Assembly (NCBI GenBank): GCA_025465535.1
Contig: JAODMY010000063.1
Location: forward strand, 1-32,023
Reading direction: 5' to 3'
DNA: 32,023 nucleotides
From: Glaciihabitans sp.
Lineage (GTDB): Bacteria > Actinomycetota > Actinomycetes > Actinomycetales > Microbacteriaceae
Shown here: positions 1 through 7,531 of the stretch, in pieces
Numbering within the stretch: the stretch's first letter is position 1
Layout of the letters: each line of letters opens with the position of its first letter
Program-made: the position numbers and the translations under genes
Notes under the pieces: generated by a model
Seen by the model: the letters and a program-made list of their open reading frames with translations, nothing else
Databases searched by the model: none
What the model was told of the DNA's origin: nothing

Positions 1-2
1 GC

Positions 3-197
3 CCCGCGGCCGTGCTCTGGAGCATCGTCGGCTTCGGCGGTCTCCTCGTGATCGCGGCGGTCCTCGCGGTCATCGTCCGGGCCGCCCGACGAGCTCCGAA
101 AGTCGCGGCAGCGGCCGCGCCAACAGCCGGAATCGAGACATTCACCGAACAAGCCGAACCCGCCAAACCGGCCGACAAGGATCGACCGACCGGTTGA
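3..197 (+). CDS. C-terminal part of a small membrane protein (or 61-aa protein from GTG at 12)
   Basis: The frame is open to the left edge of the window, so this may be the end of a longer gene; a GTG at 12 would give a 61-residue protein. What is visible is one hydrophobic segment (about residues 2-24 from the GTG), then a basic stretch (RAARRAP) typical of a cytoplasmic anchor, then an Ala/Pro/Glu-rich polar tail. No family is recognised. It is on the same strand as the ABC exporter genes but separated from them by about 60 bp containing a hairpin, so it is probably a different transcript. Confidence 0.4.
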   Translation, partial: PAAVLWSIVGFGGLLVIAAVLAVIVRAARRAPKVAAAAAPTAGIETFTEQAEPAKPADKDRPTG

Positions 198-214
198 CCC
201 AGAAGTCGGTCGGT
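185..214 (+). terminator. Possible hairpin at the end of the first gene
   Basis: Perfect 8-bp arms ACCGACCG (185-192) and CGGTCGGT (207-214) are separated by a 14-nt loop holding the stop codon. There is no T-tract, so terminator function is only a guess. Confidence 0.3.
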
Positions 215-256
215 GCATCCCTGTCCAAATCGTCCGACTAGCGCCAGCATTGCAGC

Positions 257-1135
257 ATGACGATTTCCGACGCGGTGGTATCGGTACGTGACCTTCGCAA
301 GACCTACGAGAGCTTCGCCGCCCTCGACGGCGTGAGCTTCGACATCCAGAGGGGCGAGACGTTCGCGCTGCTCGGGCCGAACGGTGCGGGAAAGTCGACG
401 ACCATCGAGATCCTCGAGGGGTACCGCGACCGCACCAGTGGCGAGGCGAGCGTCCTCGGCATTGATCCGCACCGAGGCGGCATCGCCTGGAAGGCTCGTC
501 TCGGGATCGTCCTGCAGAACACCGGCGAGAGCGGCAACGTCACGGTGCACGAGCAGCTGAGTCACTTCGCCCGCTATTACGCGAACCCGCGCGGTGTGGA
601 TGAGGTCATCGCCGCGGTCGGGCTTGAGGAGAAGAGCAAGACGCTGATCCGAAAGCTCTCCGGTGGCCAGCGCAGGCGAGTGGATGTCGCCCTCGGCATC
701 ATCGGACGACCGGAACTCCTGTTCCTCGACGAGCCGACGACCGGGTTCGATCCGGAGGCGCGGCGCGGCTTCTGGGACCTCATCGGGCGCCTCAAGCGGG
801 AGGGGACCACGATCCTCCTCACCACCCACTACCTCGACGAGGCCGAGCACCTGAGCGATCGGGCCGGCATCATCGCGGGAGGCAAGCTGATCGACATCGG
901 GGCGATCAACGAGATCGGTGGCGCTGAGGCGCGGATCCCGATCGTGCGCTGGCAGGATGCGAACGGCCGGCAGGAGCGCCGAACGCACGAACCGGGAGCG
1001 GTCGTCGCGGCCCTCATGCGGGACGGCAGCGAGCCCGTCGGCCTCGAGATCGTCCGGCCGAGCCTCGAAGACGTCTACCTCGGCCTGGTGGAAGCGAACG
1101 AAGCAGCGATCGAAGATCTGGAGCTCACGAAATGA
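257..1135 (+). CDS. ABC-2 type exporter, ATP-binding protein (DrrA-like)
   Basis: Cytoplasmic ATPase of an ABC exporter, 292 residues. The ABC motifs are complete: Walker A GPNGAGKST (40-48), Q-loop Gln87, signature LSGGQ (134-138), Walker B LLFLDE (154-159) and switch His191. A C-terminal tail of about 70 residues after the ABC core is as in the DrrA/CcmA-like subfamily that pairs with ABC-2 permeases. Its stop overlaps the permease start (ATGA), so the two are translationally coupled. No clear Shine-Dalgarno precedes the ATG. The following kinase and response regulator suggest that expression responds to a membrane or drug signal. Substrate unknown; family members export antibiotics, lipids or peptides. 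Confidence 0.9.
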   Translation: MTISDAVVSVRDLRKTYESFAALDGVSFDIQRGETFALLGPNGAGKSTTIEILEGYRDRTSGEASVLGIDPHRGGIAWKARLGIVLQNTGESGNVTVHEQLSHFARYYANPRGVDEVIAAVGLEEKSKTLIRKLSGGQRRRVDVALGIIGRPELLFLDEPTTGFDPEARRGFWDLIGRLKREGTTILLTTHYLDEAEHLSDRAGIIAGGKLIDIGAINEIGGAEARIPIVRWQDANGRQERRTHEPGAVVAALMRDGSEPVGLEIVRPSLEDVYLGLVEANEAAIEDLELTK

Positions 1136-1995
1136 CCACCGCAGCACCCAATAACGCCGCCGTCATGGTCACCCCGCCGCTGCCGGCCGGCCGCACCATC
1201 CGACTCGGTATCAGCCGCATCGGCTACGAGGTGCGCACGTACTTCCGGCAGGGCGACTCGGTCTTCTTCACCTTCCTCTTCCCGCTCGTCTTCCTCACGA
1301 TCTTCTCGGTCGCCTTCAGCAATGCGAACTTCGGACGGGATGCCGCCGGTCACGTCGTCACCGCAGCGGACTACTACCTCCCGGCGATGCTCGCCGCCGG
1401 GCTCCTGCTCAGCGGACTCCAGAACATGGCCGTCGACATCGCGGGAGAGAAGAGCGACGGCACGCTGAAGCGCCTCGGCGGATCGCCGCTGCCCGTCTTC
1501 AGCTACTTCATCGGCAAGATCGGGCAGGTGCTGGTGACGGGCATCCTGCAGGCAGCACTCCTCATCGTCATCGCGGCGACCGCGTTCGGCGTAAGCCTGC
1601 CGAGCGATCCGGCCAAGTGGCTGACCTTCGCCTGGGTGTTCCTGCTGGGAGTGACGACCTGCTCGGTTCTCGGGATCGCGCTGTCGGCACTCCCGCGCAC
1701 GGGCAAGAGCGCGACGGCCGTAATCATCCCGATCACGCTCATCCTTCAGTTCATCTCGGGCGTCTACCTGCAGTTCAACATCCTGCCGACCTGGCTACAG
1801 AATTTCGCCGGCATCTTCCCGCTGAAGTGGCTGGCCCAGGGGATGCGTTCGGTGTTCCTGCCGGACAGTTTCAAGACGCTCGAGGCCGGCCACGAGTGGA
1901 ACCTCACGGGCGTCCTGATCGCGACCGTCATCTGGCTCGTCGTCGGTCTGGTGCTCTGCCGCGTGACCTTCCGGTGGATTCGCAAGGATAGTTAG
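1132..1995 (+). CDS. ABC-2 type exporter, permease
   Basis: Membrane subunit of the exporter, 287 residues. A cytoplasmic N-terminus of about 40 residues is followed by about six hydrophobic segments, starting with a Phe/Leu-rich first helix (SVFFTFLFPLVFLTIF) and a large loop before the second, the normal ABC2_membrane layout. The segment VDIAGEKSDGTLKRLGGSPL is the conserved amphipathic coupling region of this family. The start overlaps the ATPase stop by 4 bp, and the kinase ATG follows the stop by 3 bp, so four genes form one operon. Transported compound unknown. Confidence 0.88.
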   Translation: MTTAAPNNAAVMVTPPLPAGRTIRLGISRIGYEVRTYFRQGDSVFFTFLFPLVFLTIFSVAFSNANFGRDAAGHVVTAADYYLPAMLAAGLLLSGLQNMAVDIAGEKSDGTLKRLGGSPLPVFSYFIGKIGQVLVTGILQAALLIVIAATAFGVSLPSDPAKWLTFAWVFLLGVTTCSVLGIALSALPRTGKSATAVIIPITLILQFISGVYLQFNILPTWLQNFAGIFPLKWLAQGMRSVFLPDSFKTLEAGHEWNLTGVLIATVIWLVVGLVLCRVTFRWIRKDS

Positions 1996-1998
1996 ACC

Positions 1999-3156
1999 AT
2001 GCACTCCTTGCGCTGGTGGCACGTGGCCGTCTGGGGAATGGTCGCCGTGCTGTCGGCCCTCTTGTTTGTCCAGGGGCTCTCAACCACGCGCACTGTTGGC
2101 GCGCTCGTCTCAGTTCTGCTTGTCGGAGTGACCTGGTCGACCCTCGGATATCGGGCGGTTCGCGGGCGCCGCTTCGTCATCCCGGTCGTCGTCACCGTGA
2201 TCGTTCTTTCGGCGCTGGCGACTGGATTCTCAACCTCAATGGCCACAATCCAGGGAGTAGCGTTCCCGCTGATCTGGACGGTGCTCGATCGCCGGCGCGA
2301 CGCGATCCTCGCAAATGTCGCCTTCGCCACCTCCGTCGGCGTCGGGATGTTCATTGGCACCGGCGCGAACCTCACCTCCCTCGCTCTCGCCGCATTCACC
2401 GAGGGCATCTCGCTTGCTTTCAGCCTGGCGCTCGGCCTGTGGATCACCTCCATCGCCGAGCAGAGCTTCGAGCGCCAGCAACTCATCGAACAGCTGGAGT
2501 CCACACAGTCGAAGCTCGCAAACCTGAGTCGGGATGCCGGGGCCGCCAGCGAGCGCGAACGACTCGCGCTCGAGATCCACGACACCATCGCGCAGGATCT
2601 GGCCGGGCTCGTTCTCACCGCCCAGCGTGGCATGCGCGAGTTGCACGACGGCAACCTCCCGGCGACGGAAGCACAGCTCGGAATTCTCGAGGAGAACGCT
2701 CGCAATGCCCTCGCCGAAACGCGCTCCCTCGTGGCGTCCGGCGCTGCTGTCGGTGCGGACGGCGGTCTCGCGACCGCGTTGCGCAGGCTCGGCGAGCGCT
2801 TCGAGCGCGAGACCGGGATCATCGTGACACTCGCGACCGATGACACCGCGTCCCTCGACCGCGACGCCGAGGTCGTATTGCTGCGGTGCGCGCAGGAGGC
2901 GCTCGCGAACGTGCGAAAGCATTCGGCGGCGGCCGCAGCATCCCTGGTCCTCAAGGTGAGCAACGGCGAGATCGAACTCAGCGTCAGCGACGACGGCACG
3001 GGCTTCGACACGAGCGCCAAATCGACCGGATTCGGCCTCGACGGAATGCGCGAGCGGCTCGGGCTCGTCCACGGAACTCTCGCGGTCGCAGCGAGCCCCG
3101 GCGGCGGAACGACCGTGATTGCGAGCCTGCCGACGGGTCACGAGGCGAGCGCGTGA
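1999..3156 (+). CDS. Two-component sensor histidine kinase, NarL/DesK type (HisKA_3)
   Basis: Membrane histidine kinase of 385 residues. About four to five hydrophobic segments fill residues 1-150, with no large extracellular domain, so it probably senses within the membrane. A short coiled coil (about 152-185) leads to the HisKA_3 dimerisation helix with the phosphoacceptor His194 in ALEIHDTIAQDLAGL. The HATPase_c domain at the C-terminus shows the N-box (EALANVRKHS), G1 (DDGTGF) and G2 (GFGLDGMRERL) motifs. The stop overlaps the regulator start (GTGA), so its partner is the next gene. Adjacent exporter genes suggest that it controls them, as in many LiaS/DesK-like cassettes (inference). Confidence 0.9.
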   Translation: MHSLRWWHVAVWGMVAVLSALLFVQGLSTTRTVGALVSVLLVGVTWSTLGYRAVRGRRFVIPVVVTVIVLSALATGFSTSMATIQGVAFPLIWTVLDRRRDAILANVAFATSVGVGMFIGTGANLTSLALAAFTEGISLAFSLALGLWITSIAEQSFERQQLIEQLESTQSKLANLSRDAGAASERERLALEIHDTIAQDLAGLVLTAQRGMRELHDGNLPATEAQLGILEENARNALAETRSLVASGAAVGADGGLATALRRLGERFERETGIIVTLATDDTASLDRDAEVVLLRCAQEALANVRKHSAAAAASLVLKVSNGEIELSVSDDGTGFDTSAKSTGFGLDGMRERLGLVHGTLAVAASPGGGTTVIASLPTGHEASA

Positions 3157-3767
3157 TCCGGGTACTGGTGGCCGATGACCATCCGATCGTCCGCAGCGGC
3201 ATTGTCGCGCTCCTGCAGACGGCCCCGGATGTCGAGGTCGTCGGCGAGGCGACCTCCGGACTCGAGGCGGTCGACCTCGCTCTCGCACTGTCCCCCGACC
3301 TCGTCCTGATGGACCTGCGGATGCCCGGGATCGACGGCGACGAGGCAACGGCGCGCATCCTGGCCGCCCGGCCTAGCGTGCGTGTCCTGATCCTCACCAC
3401 CTACGAGAGTGACGACAGCATCCTGACCGCGATCGAGGCCGGTGCGAGCGGGTACCTGCTGAAGGCGGCGCCGCAGGAGGAGATTCTCGCGGGCGTGCGA
3501 TCGGTCGCCAGCGGCGAGGTCGCCCTCGCGCCGAGCATCGCCGCGCTGCTCGTTCAGCGGCTGAAGTCACCGGCGCCGACGCTGAGCCCGCGGGAGATCG
3601 AGGTGCTCACACTCGTGGCCGCCGGTCAGAGCAATCCGTCGATCGCCGCAACTCTGTTCATCAGCGAGGCAACCGTCAAGACCCACCTGCTGCACGTGTT
3701 CGAAAAACTCGGCGTGAGCGATCGCACCCGCGCCGTGACGAAGGCGATGGAACTCGGGCTGCTCTGA
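3153..3767 (+). CDS. Response regulator, NarL/LuxR family
   Basis: Cytoplasmic DNA-binding response regulator of 204 residues. I chose the GTG at 3153, which overlaps the kinase stop as GTGA and places the receiver domain at the N-terminus (IRVLVADDHPIVRSG). The receiver has acidic Asp8/Asp9, phosphoacceptor Asp54 (LVLMDLRMPG), Thr82 or Thr83 and Lys104. The C-terminal LuxR-type helix-turn-helix is at about 140-200 (LSPREIEVLTLVAAGQSN, ISEATVKTHLLHVFEKLGV). The open frame continues upstream inside the kinase gene, but that part is not plausible protein. The stop lies 4 bp from the stop of convergent murB. Confidence 0.92.
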   Translation: MIRVLVADDHPIVRSGIVALLQTAPDVEVVGEATSGLEAVDLALALSPDLVLMDLRMPGIDGDEATARILAARPSVRVLILTTYESDDSILTAIEAGASGYLLKAAPQEEILAGVRSVASGEVALAPSIAALLVQRLKSPAPTLSPREIEVLTLVAAGQSNPSIAATLFISEATVKTHLLHVFEKLGVSDRTRAVTKAMELGLL

Positions 3768-3771
3768 TCGG

Positions 3772-4905
3772 CTAGAGGAACGCGCCGACGAGCACGGGTT
3801 CTGGCTGAAGCCGAACTCCGAACTCCGAGAAGACGCGCGCCTGCACGTAGCGGGCGAGCTGCAGGATTTCCTCGGCGGATGCACCGCCCGTGTTCACGAG
3901 CGCGAGCGTGTGCTTCGAGGAGATGGCGGCGCGGGAGCCCGGCAGGGCGAACCCGCGATGGATGCCGGCACTCTCGATCAGCCACGCGGCGCTGAGCTTC
4001 ACGTGGTACTCGCCGGCCACCTGGGGAACCGCCGGCTCTTCTCCGAGCGGCACGGCTACATCCCGTTCCTCTGGCGCTGTGGGCCAGCGCGGGGCAGCGG
4101 CGGGCAGCCCGCGGGCGAAGTTCTCGCTGACGATCGGATTGGTGAAAAACGAGCCGGCGCTGAAGGAGTCTGGGTCGCTTTCGCTCCACAGCATCCCCTT
4201 CGATGCACGAAGCGCGAGCACCGTTGAACGAAGCTCGTCGAGGGGGACGCGATCGCCGAGGCGAACCCCGAGCGCCGTCGCGAGCTGGGCGTAGGCGATC
4301 GGCGCGCTCAACGGCCTGCCATCCGCCGGCGTCTCGGCCAGTTCGAGCTCGATCGAAATCACCAGTCCCTCGCGCCCGTTCTTGAGCACAGACGTTCGGT
4401 AGCCGAGGCCGAGTTCGCCGGCCGGAATGCGGCTGACCTCGCCGGTGAGGTAGTCGAGGAACTCGATTGCGACGAGGCTCGAGCCCACCTCCTGCCCGTA
4501 CGCGCCGATGTTCTGGATGGGCGCAGCCCCGCTGGATCCGGGGATGCCGGACAGCGCCTCGATCCCGGCCCATCCGTTCTCGACCGCGTGAGCCACCACG
4601 GCATCCCACGGTTCCCCGGCCGCAATGCGCAGCCGTACGGCGCGATCGCCGAGGTAGGCGGACGGCCGCAGCGCGGGCGTCTCCACCAGCAACCGCTCGA
4701 TGCCGCGAGTCAGGATGCGGATGACCGTCCCGTCGAACCCCTCGTCGCCGACCACGAGATTGGAGCCGCCACCGAGCAGCAACCACTCCTCGCCGGTAGC
4801 CCAGGCCTCGCGCACGGCAAGCACCAGCTCCTCGGGCGTGGACGGTGCGAGCACCTCGACGGCGTCGCCGCCCACCCGCAGCGTCGTGAGATCGGCGAGT
4901 CTCAT
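3772..4905 (-). CDS. murB: UDP-N-acetylenolpyruvoylglucosamine reductase
   Basis: Cytoplasmic FAD enzyme that reduces UDP-GlcNAc-enolpyruvate to UDP-MurNAc with NADPH in peptidoglycan precursor synthesis. At 377 residues it matches type I MurB. Visible family features: N-terminal LADLTTLRVGG, the FAD-binding segment WLLLGGGSNLVVGDEGFDG, GIEALSGIPGSSGAAPIQNIG, LGYRTSVLK with the conserved Arg, AGSFFTNP with the catalytic Ser, and PEPVLVG near the C-terminus with the conserved Glu. No ATG or GTG lies upstream in frame before a stop, so the start at 4905 is firm although no ribosome binding site is evident. It follows two MaoC-type genes on the same strand (47-bp gap), a common actinobacterial order. 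Confidence 0.95.
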   Translation of the reverse strand: MRLADLTTLRVGGDAVEVLAPSTPEELVLAVREAWATGEEWLLLGGGSNLVVGDEGFDGTVIRILTRGIERLLVETPALRPSAYLGDRAVRLRIAAGEPWDAVVAHAVENGWAGIEALSGIPGSSGAAPIQNIGAYGQEVGSSLVAIEFLDYLTGEVSRIPAGELGLGYRTSVLKNGREGLVISIELELAETPADGRPLSAPIAYAQLATALGVRLGDRVPLDELRSTVLALRASKGMLWSESDPDSFSAGSFFTNPIVSENFARGLPAAAPRWPTAPEERDVAVPLGEEPAVPQVAGEYHVKLSAAWLIESAGIHRGFALPGSRAAISSKHTLALVNTGGASAEEILQLARYVQARVFSEFGVRLQPEPVLVGAFL

Positions 4906-4952
4906 CGGGAGATCAGTCGCATCGGGACGTCGACATCATTCGGACGCCGGCT

Positions 4953-5393
4953 TCATCGGGATGCCAGCGCAATCCGCACCTGCGCCTTGCCGAGCACGGT
5001 CGCGCCGTTGAACGTCACGGTGAGGTCGATGCGCGCGCCGTCATCATCCACGACTCCGACTTTGGCGAGGACCGAGACGGTCGCGCCCTCGGTCGCGTCG
5101 ACGAAGACCGGCTTGGTGAATCGCACCTGGTAATCGACGACCGAGCCGCGGTCGCCGAGCCATTCGACGACGGGCTGAACGGCGATTCCCATGGTGAGCA
5201 TCCCGTGCGCGAGGACGCCGTCGAGGCCGACGCTGGTCGCGACATCATCCCGATAGTGGATGGCGTTGAAGTCGCCGGATGCGCCCGCGTAGCGCACGAG
5301 CGAGTCCCTGGTCAGGTGGTAGCTCTTCTCCGCGACCAGGTCGCCGACGGTGAGCTCTGCACCTGTCGAAGCTGCGCCTGTCGGTGTTGTCAT
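4953..5393 (-). CDS. MaoC/hot-dog dehydratase subunit (HadB-like)
   Basis: 146-residue hot-dog protein, probably the catalytic subunit of a (3R)-hydroxyacyl-ACP dehydratase of the type II fatty acid or related acyl pathway. The hydratase-2 motif YAGASGDFNAIHYRDD (35-50) supplies the catalytic Asp41 and His46, followed by the GVLAHGMLTMG helix of the MaoC fold. Its start overlaps the stop of the partner gene at 5390 by 4 bp (ATGA), consistent with a HadAB-type heterodimer. In mycobacteria hadAB lies between rpmG and trpT; here no rpmG is seen and a 27-residue CxxC peptide unit stands upstream instead. Whether the host uses it for fatty acids or another acyl chain is not shown. Confidence 0.85.
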   Translation of the reverse strand: MTTPTGAASTGAELTVGDLVAEKSYHLTRDSLVRYAGASGDFNAIHYRDDVATSVGLDGVLAHGMLTMGIAVQPVVEWLGDRGSVVDYQVRFTKPVFVDATEGATVSVLAKVGVVDDDGARIDLTVTFNGATVLGKAQVRIALASR

Positions 5394-5836
5394 TCTTCGC
5401 CCCTCACGACGAGCGTCGAGATCGCGGTCACGACGTGCGCGCCCGCGGCGTCGGTGATGGAGGACTCCGCCGTCACCATGCTGTGCGCCCCGAGCGATTT
5501 GACGCTCGAGACGGTCAGTACGGCCGTGAGCTCATCCCCCGCGACGATCGGTCGGCTGTAGCTGAATCTCTGCTCTCCGTGCACGACCCGGGAGAAGTCG
5601 ATGTCAGCATCCGGCGCCGCCAGCAGCTGGGCGAGCGTCTGCTCCTGGACGACGACGGCGAACGTCGGCGGGGCAACGACATCCGAATATCCGGCCGCGG
5701 ATGCCGCCGCCGGATCGAAGTAGAGGGGGCTCGTCGCGAAGACGGCGCGGGCGAACTCACGCACTTTCTCACGCCCGACGAGGTATGGCGTTGTTGGCGG
5801 GAACTCGCGTCCCTGCAGGTCGGGGTTCACTGGCAC
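5390..5836 (-). CDS. MaoC/FAS1-type dehydratase partner subunit (HadA-like)
   Basis: 148-residue hot-dog protein of the FAS1_DH_region/MaoC_dehydrat_N type. The sequence VNPDLQGREFPPTTPYLVGREKVREFARAV and later VVAPPTFAVVV is characteristic of HadA/HadC-like substrate-binding subunits, which lack the Asp/His pair found in the neighbouring subunit. The GTG at 5836 is chosen because a -10-like TAAACT (5848-5843) ends exactly 6 nt before it, which suggests a leaderless transcript. The gene is coupled to the HadB-like gene by a 4-bp overlap. Together they probably form a heterodimeric 3-hydroxyacyl dehydratase, with murB read from the same message. Confidence 0.83.
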   Translation of the reverse strand: MPVNPDLQGREFPPTTPYLVGREKVREFARAVFATSPLYFDPAAASAAGYSDVVAPPTFAVVVQEQTLAQLLAAPDADIDFSRVVHGEQRFSYSRPIVAGDELTAVLTVSSVKSLGAHSMVTAESSITDAAGAHVVTAISTLVVRGEE

Positions 5837-5842
5837 CGGCCC

Positions 5843-5848
5843 AGTTTA
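5843..5848 (-). promoter_or_regulatory. Probable -10 element of a leaderless promoter for the hadA-like gene
   Basis: On the minus strand TAAACT is followed by 6 nt and then the GTG start codon. This TANNNT-to-start spacing is the known signature of leaderless actinobacterial genes. No convincing -35 box was found. Confidence 0.45.
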
Positions 5849-5903
5849 CTTGGGGCGGCAATCGGGATCGTTATCGACCGCACACGCAGTCGCCCGCGAC
5901 ATG

Positions 5904-5942
5904 AAAAACCCCCGGCGGCCGTCGTGGCCACCGGGGGTTTTT
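5904..5942. terminator. Strong bidirectional intrinsic terminator
   Basis: Outer arms AAAAACCCCCGG (5904-5915) and CCGGGGGTTTTT (5931-5942) are perfectly complementary, and inner GGCC/GGCC (5917-5920, 5926-5929) can extend the stem. It has a T-tract in either direction. It lies 28 bp after the stop of the 27-residue peptide gene and separates that unit from the hadA-like promoter. Confidence 0.93.
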
Positions 5943-5969
5943 GGTGAATTCTGATGCTGTGTTAAGCGC

Positions 5970-6053
5970 CTACTGGCAGCTGTCGCACTGCAGAAGATCC
6001 ATCGGGTCGACGGGAACGGCGTAACCGCCGACCGTGTCCTGTTCGTTCTCCAT
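5970..6053 (-). CDS. 27-residue acidic peptide ending in CDSCQ
   Basis: A small gene below usual ORF cut-offs. It begins MENEQDTVGGYAV, continues with a short Pro/Asp segment and ends MDLLQCDSCQ; the CxxC pair is at residues 23 and 26. Support for expression is strong: AGGGGAGG stands 6 nt before the ATG, a near-consensus promoter lies about 80-106 bp upstream, and an intrinsic terminator follows the stop by 28 bp, so it sits in its own transcript of about 220 nt. From memory, similar short peptides occur near murB/MaoC genes in Microbacteriaceae; this needs a search. Function unknown. The CxxC could bind a metal or be redox active; a tiny zinc-ribbon remnant (rpmG often sits here in actinobacteria) is one speculation. 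Confidence 0.72.
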   Translation of the reverse strand: MENEQDTVGGYAVPVDPMDLLQCDSCQ

Positions 6054-6131
6054 GTGGAACCTCCCCTGGGGTCATTGCAAATCTGGTTTTTCTCAAAATC
6101 TGCGCTCGCTGTTTGCGAGGTGAGTCCCCAC

Positions 6132-6159
6132 TATATAACCCGAATGACAGTGTTGTCAT
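6132..6159 (-). promoter_or_regulatory. Promoter of the 27-residue peptide gene
   Basis: On the minus strand ATGACA (6159-6154) and TATATA (6137-6132) form -35 and -10 boxes with a 16-bp spacer, in an AT-rich stretch unlike the surrounding DNA. The predicted start near 6125 gives a leader of about 70 nt. Confidence 0.6.
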
Positions 6160-6161
6160 TC
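6142..6161. promoter_or_regulatory. Perfect inverted repeat overlapping the -35 box (operator candidate)
   Basis: GAATGACA (6142-6149) and TGTCATTC (6154-6161) are perfect 8-bp arms around a 4-bp centre GTGT. The repeat covers the -35 box and most of the spacer of the peptide promoter, the place where a dimeric repressor or activator would bind. No regulator is identified. Confidence 0.5.
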
Positions 6162-6247
6162 CACTACATCTAGTGTTTTGGGCGTGTCGCGATCTATTTA
6201 AAGATTACCCGCATCCACTGACATCGAAGTCGACTTTCGCGGCAGCA

Positions 6248-7531
6248 CTACCGCCGCATTATCGAGCCGCCGGCCCGTACTCGGGAGACCGCATCCACCG
6301 TCGCGGCCAGGATCAGCACGCCGCCCGTGACCAGGAAGTTCACGCCGCCTGGCAGGTTGAGGAGCCCGAGGCCGTTCGTGATCACCGCGATGACGAGTGC
6401 GCCGATGGCGGCGTGGATCAGGCGTCCGCGACCACCGAACAGGCTCACGCCGCCGACGACCGCCGCAGCCACACCGCTCAGCACGATGTCGCGACCGAAC
6501 GCGGCATCCACTGATCCGACCTTGCTCGCACTGAACACCCCGGAAACGACGGCGAGAGTCGAGCAGACCGCGAAGGCCGCCCACTTGATGCCGACGACCT
6601 TGATGCCGGCGCGTCGCGCCGCCTCCGCGTTGCCGCCCACCGCGTAGATCGCGCGACCGAACTTGGTGCGATCCAGCACGAAGGTTCCGACCCAGAGGAT
6701 GAACAGCGTGATCGGAACCACGATCGGCACGCCGGACACGGCCAGGAAGCCCGTGCCGCGGTTCTGGTTGAGCAGGGCAATCACGACTCCGCCAATAACG
6801 GCGATGAGCGCAAGTCGAATCACGAGCAGCGTGATCGTGCGATTGCTCACCCCGGCGCGGGTGCGCCTGCGCCGATCGAGCATAGACGTCGAGAACGAGA
6901 CGAGGATCACCACCGCGAGCATCACCCACCCACCCCAGTCAGGGAGGTTGTTGTTCTGGATCGCCAGGATCTGGTCCTGCTGGATTCGGTAGAGCCCACC
7001 GGCTCCGATGATGATGAGTTGCAGCCCCTGGAACCCCAGGAACAGGCCGAGCGTCACGACAAACGACGGGATACCCACTCTCGCGACAAAGAAGCCTATG
7101 AACATTCCTATTGCGACTCCGGCAAGCAGGGAGATGATGAGCGCCAGGATCCAGTTCATGGCGATTCCGCCGGGATCGGAGAGCACGACGAACATCGACA
7201 TGGCGACGCCCGAGGTCACGCCGGCCGACAGGTCGATCTCTCCCAGCAGGATGACGAACACCAGCGCCATCGCCAGCATGACGAGCGTCGCGGCCTGCGT
7301 GAGCAGGTTGGCGAAGTTGCGCTCGGTGAGGAAGAACGGGCTCAGCGCCGTGAAGAGCACACACAACACGATGAACCCGGAGAGGGCCGGCAACGCTCCC
7401 ATCTCCCCGTTGCGAACACGTTGGATGTAGGCAACCGCCTGGTCACGAAGGTTGCCGTCCTGTCCGCTGCCGATCAGGTCGGTCACTCCCGTTTCGGGCG
7501 CCGGCGTCTCGGAGGTGGTAGTGACGCTCAT
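6248..7531 (-). CDS. Sugar ABC importer permease, XylH-like
   Basis: Integral membrane subunit of a class-2 carbohydrate importer (CUT2), 427 residues. This is longer than RbsC-type permeases (about 320) and close to XylH. A polar N-terminus of about 45 residues precedes roughly ten or more hydrophobic segments. Family motifs include LLGEIDLSAGVTSG, VGIPSFVVTLG and GGNAEAARRAGIKVVGIKW, the cytoplasmic coupling loop. The start overlaps the ATPase stop by 4 bp, and the order binding protein, ATPase, permease is on one strand. Xylose is the best family-based guess for substrate; other pentoses or fructose are possible. Confidence 0.88.
   Translation of the reverse strand: MSVTTTSETPAPETGVTDLIGSGQDGNLRDQAVAYIQRVRNGEMGALPALSGFIVLCVLFTALSPFFLTERNFANLLTQAATLVMLAMALVFVILLGEIDLSAGVTSGVAMSMFVVLSDPGGIAMNWILALIISLLAGVAIGMFIGFFVARVGIPSFVVTLGLFLGFQGLQLIIIGAGGLYRIQQDQILAIQNNNLPDWGGWVMLAVVILVSFSTSMLDRRRRTRAGVSNRTITLLVIRLALIAVIGGVVIALLNQNRGTGFLAVSGVPIVVPITLFILWVGTFVLDRTKFGRAIYAVGGNAEAARRAGIKVVGIKWAAFAVCSTLAVVSGVFSASKVGSVDAAFGRDIVLSGVAAAVVGGVSLFGGRGRLIHAAIGALVIAVITNGLGLLNLPGGVNFLVTGGVLILAATVDAVSRVRAGGSIMRR

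Noticed and set aside
5970..6053. RiPP precursor peptide
   Set aside because: No maturation enzyme, protease or dedicated exporter lies next to it; only the CxxC end is suggestive.
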